Source of the DNA: Glandiceps talaboti
Lineage: Eukaryota; Hemichordata; Enteropneusta; Spengelidae
Direction of reading: 5' to 3'
Length of the DNA stretch: 64,000 bases
Assembly: GCF_964340395.1 (NCBI RefSeq)
Contig: NC_135554.1
Coordinates: 2,845,001 to 2,909,000 of the forward strand
Part shown: one piece after another, positions 16,101 through 28,228 of the stretch
How the letters are laid out: every line of letters starts with the position of its first letter
Numbering within the stretch: the stretch's first letter is position 1
The notes under the pieces: generated by a model
The model's database searches: none
What the model was told of the DNA's origin: nothing
Seen by the model: the letters and a program-made list of their open reading frames with translations, nothing else
Translations under genes and position numbers: made by a program

Positions 16101-18490
16101 TGCTGTGTGTGGTGTTTCTATCAGAGTGATGTATGTGGTGTTTCTATCAGAGTGCTGTATGTGGTGTTTCTATCAGAGTGCTATATGTCATGTTTCTATC
16201 AGATTGCTGTATGTCTTGTTTCTATCAGATTGCTGTATGTCCTGTTTCTATCAGATTGCGGTATGTAGTGTGTCTATCAGAATGCTGTGTGTGGTGTTTC
16301 TATCAGAGTGTTGTATGTGGTGTTTCTATCAGATTGCTGTATGTGGTGTTTCTATCAGATACTTAGCTGTATGTGGTGTTTCTATCACATTGCTGTATGT
16401 GGTGTTTCTATCACATTGCTGTATGTAGTGTTTGTATCAGATTGCTGTATGTGGTGTTTCTATCAGATTGCTGTATGTGGTGTTTCTATCAGATTGCTGT
16501 ATGTGGTGTTTCTATCAGATTGCTGTATGTGATGCTTTATCAGATTGCTGTATGTGGTGTTTCTATCAGATTGATGTATGTGGTGTATCTATCAGAGTGC
16601 TGTATGTGGTGTTTCTATCAGATTGCTGTATGTGGTGTTTCTATCAGATTGCTGTATGTGGTGTTTCTATCAGAGTGATGTATGTGGTGTTTCTATCAGA
16701 TTGCTGTATGTGGTGTTTCTATCATAGTGCTATATGTCATGTATCTATCAGATTGTTGTATGTGGTATTTCTATCAGAGTGCTATATATCATGTTTCTAT
16801 CAGATTGTTGTATGTGGTGTATCTATCAGATTGCTGTATGTGGTGTTTCTATCAGAGTGCTGTATGTGGTGTTTCTATCAGATTGCTGTATGTGGTGTTT
16901 CTATCAGATTGCTGTATGTGGTGTTTCTATCAGAGTGATGTATGTGGTGTTTCTATCAGATTGCTGTATGTGGTGTTTCTATCATAGTGCTATATGTCAT
17001 GTTTCTATCAGATTGTTCTATGTGGTGTATCTATCAGATTGCTGTATGTGGTGTTTCTATCAGATTGCTGTATGTGGTGTATCTATCAGATTGCTGTATG
17101 TGGTATTTCTATCAGAGTGCTATATGTCATGTTTCTATCAGATTGTTGTATGTGGTGTATCTATCAGATTGCTGTATGTGGTGTTTCTATCAGATTGCTG
17201 TGTCTGGTGTTTCTATTCAGAGTGCTGTATGTGGTGTTTCTATCAGAGTGCTATATGTCATGTTTCTATCAGATTGCTGTATGTCTTGTTTCTATCAGAT
17301 TGCTGTATGTCCTGTTTCTATCAGATTGCTGTATGTAGTGTTCCTATCAGATTGCTGTGTGTGGTGTTTCTATCAGAGTGTTGTATGTGGTGTTTCTATC
17401 AGATTGCTGTATTGCTGTATGTAGTGTTTCTATCAGATACTTAGCTGTATGTGGTGTTTCTATCACATTGCTGTATGTGGTGTTTCTATCACATTGCTGT
17501 ATGTAGTGTTTCTATCAGATTGCTGTATGTGGTGCTTCTATCAGATTGCTGTATGTGGTGTTTCTATCAGATTGCTGTATGTGGTGTTTCTATCAGAGTG
17601 CTGTATGTGGTGTTTCTATCAGATTGCTGTATGTGGTATTTCTATCAGAGTGCTATATGTCGTGTTTCTATCAGATTGCTGTATGTGGTGTTTCTATCAG
17701 ATTAATGTATGTGGATTCTATCAGATTAATGTATATTATGTTTCTGTCAGATTAATGTATATTATGTTTCTGTCAGTTTGCTGTATGTCATGTTACTATC
17801 AGATTAATGTATGTGGTGTTTCTATCAGATTGCTGTGTATGGTGTTTCTATCAGATTGCTGTATGTGGTGTTTCTATTAGATTGCTGTATGTGGTGTTTC
17901 TATCAGAGTGCTGTATGTGGTGTTTCTATCAGTGCTATATGTCATGTTTCTATCAGATTGTTGTATGTGGTGTATCTATCAGATTGCTGTGTGTGGTGTT
18001 TCTATCAGATTGCTGTATGTCCTGTTTCTATCAGATTGCAGTATGTAGTGTTTCTATCAGATTGCTGTATGTGGTGTTTCTATCAAATTATTGTGTGTGG
18101 TGTTTCTATCAGAGTGTTGTATGTGGTGTTTCTATCAGATATTTAGCTGTATGTGGTGTTTCTATCACATTGCTGTATGTAGTGTTTGTATCAGATTGCT
18201 GTATATGGTATTTCTATCAGTGCTGTATGTGGTGTTTCTATCAGTGCTGTATGTGGTGTTTCTATCAGATTGCTGTATGTGGTGTTTCTATCAGAGTGCT
18301 GTATGTGGTGTTTCTATCAGATTGCTGTGTTCCATGTTTCTATCATTGCTGTATGTGGTGTTTCTATCAGATTGCTGTATGTAACGTTTCTATCAAATTG
18401 TTGTATGTGGTGTTTCTATCATTGCTATATGTGGTGTTTCTATCAAATTGTTGTATGTGGTGTTTCTATCACATTGCTGTATGTGACGAT
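13181..18490. repeat. 5.3-kb minisatellite of ~26-bp units
   Basis: About 200 degenerate head-to-tail copies of a 26-bp unit whose later consensus is tgctgtatgtggtgtttcta tcagat. The first ~1.5 kb is dominated by a TTAATGTATATTATGTTTCTG variant with a 24-bp short unit, and is organised in ~128-bp higher-order repeats (for example around 14150, 14280 and 14410). The rest is dominated by the GCTGTATGTGGTG variant, with longer repeated blocks marked by atacttagctgtatgtgg. All three + frames are almost stop-free, so long ORFs up to 373 codons appear. I regard these as by-products. Confidence 0.97.
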
Positions 18491-19189
18491 GTATGTGGTG
18501 ATACAGTTACTTTAGTCTGCGCACAACATGTCAAGGTCATTGGTTGTGGTATTTATTAACTGTATACTTACCAATACACATTTGTATCATATGACATTTC
18601 TGACCCGTCTTATATTTGAACTGTATGTTGGCAAGGAAAGGATACTCTGTGATTTCACGGTTTTAATCAAAATATGAATGTTAAAGATGATAAAATGTGT
18701 TGGTTTCGTTCCCTTTTATTTATCAGTATGGGACGAGACGTTGATCAAAACACCTCTGCGCTCCCTTTGTAATAGGTGGAAGTGACTCGTGGACTTGGAC
18801 ACTACTTGCGCTGTCTACTACCACATGGCAGCAAGTGACGTAAGGATCAATAAGAAGTTTTGTTTATGGTCAGTTCTGCTAGCAACTCAAAAACCATGGT
18901 GTGTTGTCAAGCTTTAATACGGGTGTAAGAACAGATAGAGTCGGCAAAGTGTCATGAAAAAAACTAGTGTTCACAGTGATTGTTTTTCGTTGTGTGTGTC
19001 ATATGTAGAGGACGACAAAATTGGCGTATTGACCTCGCAGTGCTTCCTCCAGCCAAACTACATGTATGTAAATTATTATTTTTGAATAGTAAGTATGTTT
19101 ATTACGCACATTTTTGCATAACCGCAAACACAGATTATGCATCTTGTAGAGAAGTGGCTACTTTATTACATCAACAGCCAATGAGAAAA
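18491..19189. other. Non-coding spacer
   Basis: No gene recognised. There are short unrelated ORFs only. Confidence 0.4.
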
Positions 19190-19259
19190 GACACAAAATG
19201 AAAATGTCCCCACCAAATACCAAGGCAATCGCTCTGGCGGTTTTGACTTTAAGTCGTTT

Positions 19260-19305
<46 letters not shown>

Positions 19306-19347
19306 CTGCGCACACATATCCGCGCGCGCACGCACACACACACACAC

Positions 19348-19401
<54 letters not shown>

Positions 19402-19460
19402 TTAACTATGCCTAAAGATGCCTAAAGCATACTGAACCTCAGTTCAGTTGTGCTAAAAAT
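19190..19460. mobile_element. 3' end of dispersed repeat family A (microsatellite plus hairpin)
   Basis: The block aatgtccccaccaaatac caaggcaatcg is followed by a (CA)n tract (19261-19400), a short linker and a hairpin. The hairpin is ACTGAAC (19431-19437) paired with GTTCAGT (19442-19448), then tgtgctaaaaa. The same order recurs at 21155-21395, so this is a second, 5'-truncated copy. Confidence 0.6.
19261..19400. repeat. (CA)n microsatellite
   Basis: A CA run with CG-rich interruptions around 19304-19332. It forms the internal microsatellite of the family A copy. Confidence 0.97.
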
Positions 19461-20534
19461 TTGGAAAATAAAATTCCAATTCAAAATGTTCTTTTTGGCC
19501 TACTCGGCTTGCCATATTGGTACTCTGGTGTAAATATTTATAGCTGATTGAGAGATAAATTTTTAACAAGAAATAGAAGAAGATATTACTTGTACAATAT
19601 TACGGATGCTGTTAACGCTTTTATATCCTCGGGCGAATTACTGACAGAATCACGTGACATTATCAGTATTACCCAGTCTCGTAATACTAATACAGTACTA
19701 TAATGTTGAATACAGAAAACCGGGTTTTTTTCATAGACACTTGCCATGATCAGTAACGGTAGTATAGTCTTCTAGATATCCAAACCAACTACTGGTCCCC
19801 GAGTATGTTGTGATCATATTATATTTGCAGGCGAGAAAGCATTCACTTTCAAATTGCAAGGAAAACCTAAAGCCTAGAAAAATGTCAACCTTTTCGTCTT
19901 AAATTATTCCAATATGTATTTCTCTTATATATTATGTATAGCTATGACATAACTATGTCAAGTATACTATACTACTATACTCAAATTTGGAATTTTGTTG
20001 TTGGGCACTCTGGTTTGACATTGGGAAAGAGATGAGATTGCGTAGATGGGGACTCCGATAGGTCTTCACTCTCCGCCAAGTGTGGTGGAGAACGTAGGGT
20101 GCCCGGAACATGTAACATGTATATTTAAACCTATAATAAACCTATAATTTAGCGTACTGTGTATATCATTTCCTAACACAGATGTACAGCATAAAGTATT
20201 AATTTTATTTTGTAGTTTTGGTATTATACATAACTCTGAAGTCCGGTAGGTTAGTTGTTGATTCAATCGTATCATCTTTATTTTCTTTCTGTACTCCAAC
20301 ATCTATAGTCTGCAAGGTACGCCGTGACGAGGTGACACGACGGATCTTAGTCTGCAACATCTACTGTCACTATAATATAAGGGATGGTATAGTATGGTAC
20401 AGGGGACCCGATACCGGCGTGGATGAAAAGACTGACATTTTTTGTTTAAAAATACTGCCAATGGCATTGTAGCACAACAGTACAGTTTTTAAAAATGTTT
20501 ATCCATATGCTAGTCCATGTTAACAATAGGTGTT

Positions 20535-21209
20535 AACTTGTTGAATGACTATCCAGTTGCCTATCCAACCATGTTGCTATCTTTGCCATATACACGATCA
20601 CTTGGCTGTTTTGACCAAAATATACTGCCAATTGGTTGTTGCTAAGGGTGTGGTCATGGTTGCTAGGGCCAATTGTGTCAAAATATTTTGAAGAAAATCT
20701 GCATAATAACACTTCTAGAAACATCTCACCAAGTTTCAGTCTCATTGACAAAGTAATTTGTGAGATATAAGTTTTTGACCAAAAATGAACATTTTTACAC
20801 CTAATTTGCATATCACTCATGACATCATTGTATCCTTAATATTTCTTCATCTATACATTCCTAGATGCATTCCCATTATATTTCAGCCCATTCTGCTTAG
20901 TAGTTTTGGAATTATTGATTTTTGACCAAAAAGACACATTTTAGCCCTAATTTGCATATTACTGATGGAATCATCATGCCATGAACAATCTCACTTTTAA
21001 CTTTACACACACTTAAGAATGTTCCCATCAAATTTCGCACCGATCTGCCCAGTAGTTTCTGAGTTTAAGGAGTTTTTTTTACCAAAAATCACATTTCTTG
21101 AACCAAGTGATACGATCATTTTCATTGAACAATTTCCCAACTAGACTCCACAAGTAATGTCCCCACCAAATATCAAGGCAATCGGGTTGGCAGTTTTTTA
21201 TTTTATGTT

Positions 21210-21264
<55 letters not shown>

Positions 21265-21309
21265 CATACCTGTACATACATACATACATACATACATACA
21301 TACATACAT

Positions 21310-21340
<31 letters not shown>

Positions 21341-21400
21341 CCGCTCGATGCCTATAACACTACTGAACCCACATTGTAGTTCAGTTGTGCTGAAAACCTT
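20535..21400. mobile_element. Longest copy of dispersed repeat family A
   Basis: It begins with the ttgccta-tccaaccatgttgctatc block, includes several atgacatcat / aatttgcatat paragraphs, and ends with a CA/CATA/CAGA tract (21212-21340). The 3' hairpin is ACTGAAC (21362-21368) with GTTCAGT (21379-21385) and a 10-nt loop. It has no coding capacity. The layout (repetitive interior, microsatellite, 3' hairpin) resembles non-autonomous Helitron/Helentron-like elements, but I could not verify the termini. Confidence 0.55.
21212..21340. repeat. (CA)n-(CATA)n-(CAGA)n microsatellite
   Basis: Three successive simple-repeat blocks inside the family A copy. Confidence 0.97.
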
Positions 21401-21659
21401 ACAAGAATAGGTTGAAAAAAAGAGACAAATACTTGCATTATTTTCTGACTTTATCTACATAGGAGTGAACAATTCAATGTATTTAGACAATTTGAAATCT
21501 ATTGTATGTAAATTATGTCATCTGTCATTATAGTACTGTTTTCTTTCCAAAAGCACATTATGCATACGTCGTGTAATATTTATGGCCCGTCATGAGCTAA
21601 ATATACTACTGCAGTACTATATTTCATGGAGCATTAAGCAGTAGTGTTATATATATTCA

Positions 21660-22760
<1,101 letters not shown>

Positions 22761-22936
22761 TTATGTACGTAGGCTTTCGCATTTGCTAACAGATCTTCCA
22801 TCAGCATCTCTGACACATTGGCACCTCTTGTAGGTCTTCTCAACCTCGTATTTGATCTGCTTGACTACATTCCCTGGTACTTTTTTCATATAATCTTCGT
22901 CGTTGTTTCTCATCATATCGAGTCTGTACAAGGATC
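22761..22936 (-). CDS. Apolipophorin exon 14 (residues 3114-3171, C-terminus)
   Basis: Acceptor ..ctattccatag. Encodes SLYRLDMMRNNDEDYMKKVP and the tail KTYKRCQCVRDADGRSVSKC, ending ESLRT with TAA at 22763-22761. The terminal Cys residues suggest a disulfide-bonded end, as in other apolipophorin tails (inference). Confidence 0.9.
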
Positions 22937-25900
22937 CTATGGAATAGAATACGTAATGAGTACAGTGTGACAAACCCCAGACGACTGAGATGAGAGATAT
23001 GGAAGCTGGTACTCTAGAATGGCAACGTTTCGTGCCTATCATTCTAAAATCGTAGGCAGTTACATAATATATCAACTCATATTTTCTCAAATTAAATTTT
23101 GGACTGGTGACTGTCAAAGTAGGACACATGATAAAATGTCATATTTGTTGAAAAGTTCGGTGTCTCAAAAAGTATATTTACTGTGTACAAGTTGCCGAAT
23201 CATAAGTATTGTACTGTCTAATTAATAATTCCAAATGGTAATGAAAGCTTACCCCTAGTAGCAGATGACAGTTTAGCATAACTCTCGCCAACTCTATCAA
23301 GGAGTTTGAAGGTAGCCTTGTCCTTTCCGCTGATGATGGTCTGGTCGTGGGTGATTCCAAAAATTCTCTTGCCCTTGTAGAGTTCGGAATATTCGGAGAT
23401 AACATTCAAGATGATGGCGTTCTCCTCAAAGAGGGATTGGAGGGATTCAATAGACAGGGAGGTGTTGACAGCCTGTAAAAGGTCGAGAGTGAGAAAACTT
23501 AACACAAATTTACAATCGAATACAAGCACATTTACACTTTAAAGCAGAAACGAATACTGTCCAAGATGACAGTTTACCGACATGTTTATCAACTCTTTTA
23601 TAACATGTATTTTTTAAAGCTTGGGCAAGATCTAATATGTTTTAACACGACAATAATTAATATCATCCCACTTTTGGAGGAGACTGAGCCCTCTTCATCA
23701 GATTTGGGTTAGGAGTTGTATGAATAACGATGATATTATCTATAGACAGCATTTGTGTCTGTGTAAAGAACTATCTACTTCGTTTACAGTTGTACAAGTT
23801 GTTATGGGTGAACTTAATTTGTCTGAAAGTATACTTACAGAGCGTTCATCTTCAGTAACCAAGATGACCAGACGGCTTGCTTGTGGGCGGAACTTAGCTT
23901 CTGTTGCCAATTTCAGGGCTTCAAAAGCATCGGTAGCATATTTTCCTTGGAATTTCAGAGCCTTGGCACCTTTGTAGAAGTTGTTTTCATCACCATAGAG
24001 GTTACCACGGATTGTGTGTTGGTGGGCTGGAGCATGAACATCACTTCCACCATATCCGATAAGCATGTATCGGTTATCTGCGATACCATTTTCCTGCATC
24101 TTCTTTTCCAAACTGCTGACAAAGTTCTTCAATTGTTCTTCTGGTCTGCCTTCGACGGTCATCTTCTCACTTTCGGATACCACCAAGATGATATCAGCTG
24201 TAAGTTTGTTGTCTTCAATCCATCTTTCATTAAGGACTCTTTCGCGGGCACCATCAGCACATTTCTCACATTCGTTGGTCTGGTTCAAGAATACACCCTT
24301 TGCACGGCACATAGCAACATAGGCAGCAGTGCTAGTACAGATGGCCTTCTGTGGTTCAGCAAGTTGACATTCAGATGAGTCTGTCTTGCATGCTGTCATG
24401 AATGGTTCAGGCTTGATTTCATCGAAGCATGGGGCAAATGGAGATTGGTGGCTCTTAAAGAGCACTTCACAGAGTGGAGATGGTGGGCTGTTGCATGGTC
24501 TGTCATACCAGCCAATGTAGTTGGGGTCACGTCCTGGGTTCTTCTTGCAAGATGGATTGCCAGATACCTCATAGGAGTTCAGGAAGTCGATGATGTTAGA
24601 GGTGTTTCTGCCATCACGCTTGCGCCAGTCATTGCTTGGTTCATTATCGCTGGTTCCGAGCAGACCAAGGGTCTTGTTGCGGTACCATCCACTGATGTTC
24701 ACCATGCAGTTGAAGTTCTTGGAATCACAGAGCAGGGAGATGCCATACACAGTTGTTACATTGACGTAGTCACCTTTGCGGGTCACGGTAACATTACCAT
24801 TCTGTGTCTTGTATGGAAGTTCCTTTATCTTCTGGCTTCCATCAATGCGGACAACATTGTTGTTATCAATCTCAACAGCACAGTCACGTGTGATCAGAGT
24901 GATGGTATTTTCAGAAGAGAGAAGAGTGAAGTTCTTGTCAACGAAGTCACGAGCTAAGACATATAGACACTTGGAATTTTCATATTTGGGGATTTCATAG
25001 TAACGTCCGTCAAATGTGTAGACGTGTTTGTCACCAAAGATCATTGCTGTCTTGACGAAATCTGGCATTTTTGGGAAAAGAAGGTGTCTGCTAAGGTATG
25101 GAATTCTTTTTGTCATGGTCTTGACAAGGTTGTATTGTGCAAGGATGATCTGCCATTGGCCTTCAGTCATGTTGGGGAAGCTTCTGAAGCTGGTCCAGTT
25201 GAATGGATGGCTGATGTTGACAGCAATGCTGTTGTTTCCAATAACAGCAACTTGGCTCAGAGCTGTGTTGACAAGATATTTAACGGTTTTAGGTACCTGT
25301 TGTTCTGTGGCGTTCCATACCTGGAGTGCCAATCTTTCGTAATGGCTGATGTTCTTGATCTCATTAATCATACGGTTTACTTCGTAGTAACGATACAGCC
25401 AGCCAGGCAGAGTGTTGTTCAGGTAGCTCATGCTGATATTATAGACTTCTGAGACAGTACCTGTGACATTCTTTGTGACGTTGAGGGCGAAGTACGTCCA
25501 GTTGTAGAGAGGAGTCTCCATGGTAAGGTTCTTGGCAAATTCAATGGTCATGTTGATGGTTCTGTTGGCGATCTGTGTGAAGTTGGTGACAGTGTAGTTG
25601 ACCAGTTCAAAGATGGTGTGGTTGGTGATTCCAAATTCACGAATAACTTGGTTGATCAAACTGGTTTCATTATGGCTGACATTCTTAACCAATTCCCAGA
25701 CTCTAAGGGTGTAGTTGGTGGTGACGTTGATGATCTCATTAACCACTGGTTTGACAAAAAGATCAATGGTTCTGTTGACTGTGGTATTTGCCATTACAAA
25801 ACTAGTATTCAAGAGGTTCAAGGTGTGGTTCAAAATGCGTGGGTGCCATGTCAAATTAGCATAGATGACGTCACTTCTGTTCAGGGACAGGAAGAAGGCA

Positions 25901-28187
25901 AGATCTGTCACATTGATTTGAGGATGGGAAGCATTCTGGTGCATAAGTGTTACATTGATCAAACTGTTATTCATCTGTCCAATAAGACTGATGCAACCAT
26001 ATCCTGGAGCTGTTACATTGACAAATACACTATCATTCTTCATGGTCTGGTTAAGACTGATGTTGACCAGTGGGCCAGTGACATTGATGAAGAAAGTTTG
26101 GTTCAAGATTGTGAGGTTCAGGGCCTGGAAGGTGCTGTTCACTGTGACATTAGCAAATGGTGTGGTCATGTTCCAGAAGAGTGTGTGGTTGAACAGGGTA
26201 GCATTTGGTACCAAAGAGCTGTTGCTGCTGATCTTGAAGTCATGGTCCAGACTCATGTTCAGGACTTTGCTTGTCACATTAGCCTGCAGGGTGTGGTTCA
26301 AAACAGTGCTGTTTGGTTCCAGACTACAGTTGGTGCTGATGTACAGAGTGTGGTTTACACTTGCATTTACAAGAGGGGTGCTGACATTTCCAAGGAGGTA
26401 GTGCTTCAGAACAGTGCTGTTTGGTTCCATACTACAATTGGAGCTGATGTACAGAGTATGGTTGACACTACCATTGATGAGAGCACTAGTCAGGTTGGCA
26501 ATCAAAGTATGGTTCATTACAGTGCTGTTTGGTTCCAAACTGCAGTTAGTACTAATGTAAAGAGTGTGGTTGACGGTGAGGTTTGCCAGGACGCTGGTCA
26601 GGTTACCAACCAGTGTGTGGTTCAAGACAGTGCTGTTTGGTTCCAAGCTGCTGTTAGAACTGATGTACAAGGTGTGATTCATGGTAAGATTGGCCAGAAT
26701 GCTGGTAAGGTTGGCTGACAGGGTATGGTTCAAAACGGTGCTGTTTGGCTCCAAGCTGCTGTTAGAACTGATGTACAAGGTGTGATTCATAGTAAGATTG
26801 GCCAGAATGCTGGTAAGGTTGGCTGACAGGGTATGGTTCAAAACGGTGCTGTTTGGTTCCAAGCTGCTGTTAGTGCTGATGTAGAGAGTGTGATTCATGG
26901 TCATGTTAGCCAAAAGGCTGGTAAGATTGGTTGTCAAAGTATGATTCAACACAGTGCTGTTTGGCTCACTGGAGCAGTTGGTGCTGATGTAAAGTGTGTG
27001 ATTTGCTGTTAGGTTAGCATAGGCACTAGAGAGGCTTGCAGACAAGGTGTGATTAAGGACAGTGCTATTTGGCTCCAAGCTGCTGTTGCTGCTCAAGTAG
27101 AAAGTGTTGTTCATGGTCATGTTGGCAATGGGACCAGTCATGTTGACATAGAGGGTGCTGTTGATGAATGTGGAGTTTGGTTCCAGAGTGCTGTTGTAGG
27201 CCATCAACAGAGTACCATTGACTGTCAGGTTGGCTGGTTTGCTGGTCATGTTCATAAACAAGGTGTGATTCATCATTGTGGCATTCAGCTGCATGGTGTG
27301 GTTGAGTGTGGCATTTGCAATGTATGGGCTGGTGAAGTTGATGAAAGTGGTGGAATTCATACTTGAGTTGAAGATCATCATAACAATCTCACGGACAGGC
27401 TGAATGGTTGTCATGGTGCTATTGATGGTAACATTAACCATTCTCATCAGGGATTCTCTCAGCTCTTCTGTCTTGATTTCGTCAATCTTTTCACTGATGT
27501 ATTCCAAATTGTATTCCCAATCCCAGACCATTTTTGGCATGGTAATGTTGGTGATGTTGAGATTCATGATGTATGCAGGAGTGTACATCATGACCATCTT
27601 CTTCAGTGGCTCTGGTGTGAGTTCATCAACCATCTTTGGTACCTCTCTTGTCATTTCCATCAGTGGTGCCCTCAAAGCTTGGAGTTCTGGGAGTTTCATT
27701 TTTCTGATTGGCTTCAGAATTGTGTTATCCAAGAAGGTAATGTTAAGAGGATTGACCCACCTTTGGAGACGGTCCTTGTAAATGGCAAGCTCATCCTTGA
27801 CCATGGTGAGATTGACTTTGGTCAGGTTCATGGATTTGACAACATCAAGAGTGCGGTTTACGGTAGCGTTGGCCATTCTAAGGGCTTCACCAAATGTAGC
27901 ATTCCACATCTTGTAAAGAGTCACGTTGACTGCTGGGCCATCCTTGATGATCTGGTTAGTCAAATTCAAGTTGAAGAGTGGGTGGCTGGCATTCAGAGAA
28001 ATGCTGATGTTGCTCGCCTTGATGGTGACGTTACCTGTAGCAAGGAGACAGATGTTGTTGTTGTGATTAGTATAGGTAATTGTGTAAAATCTTAGTAATA
28101 TGTTATTTGAAAGTAAATATATGAAAGATTGTTTAGAAATGTAACTTTACATTATGTAAGACCTCGTGTCACTATAATAAACTAATT

Positions 28188-28228
<41 letters not shown>

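Noticed and set aside
14641-18559. Many long + strand ORFs (up to 373 codons) with Cys/Tyr/Val-rich 26-residue periods
   Set aside because: They are by-products of a stop-free 26-bp minisatellite open in all three + frames, with frequent phase changes and no splice or domain context.
23740-23838. Extension of the big - strand ORF beyond VTEDERS
   Set aside because: A GTAAGT donor at 23838 follows and exon 13 continues the domain in phase. The read-through residues are intronic.
25618-26718. 366-codon + strand ORF
   Set aside because: It lies exactly antisense to the 36-residue repeat exon. The repeat period keeps the opposite strand open, and it has no recognisable domain.
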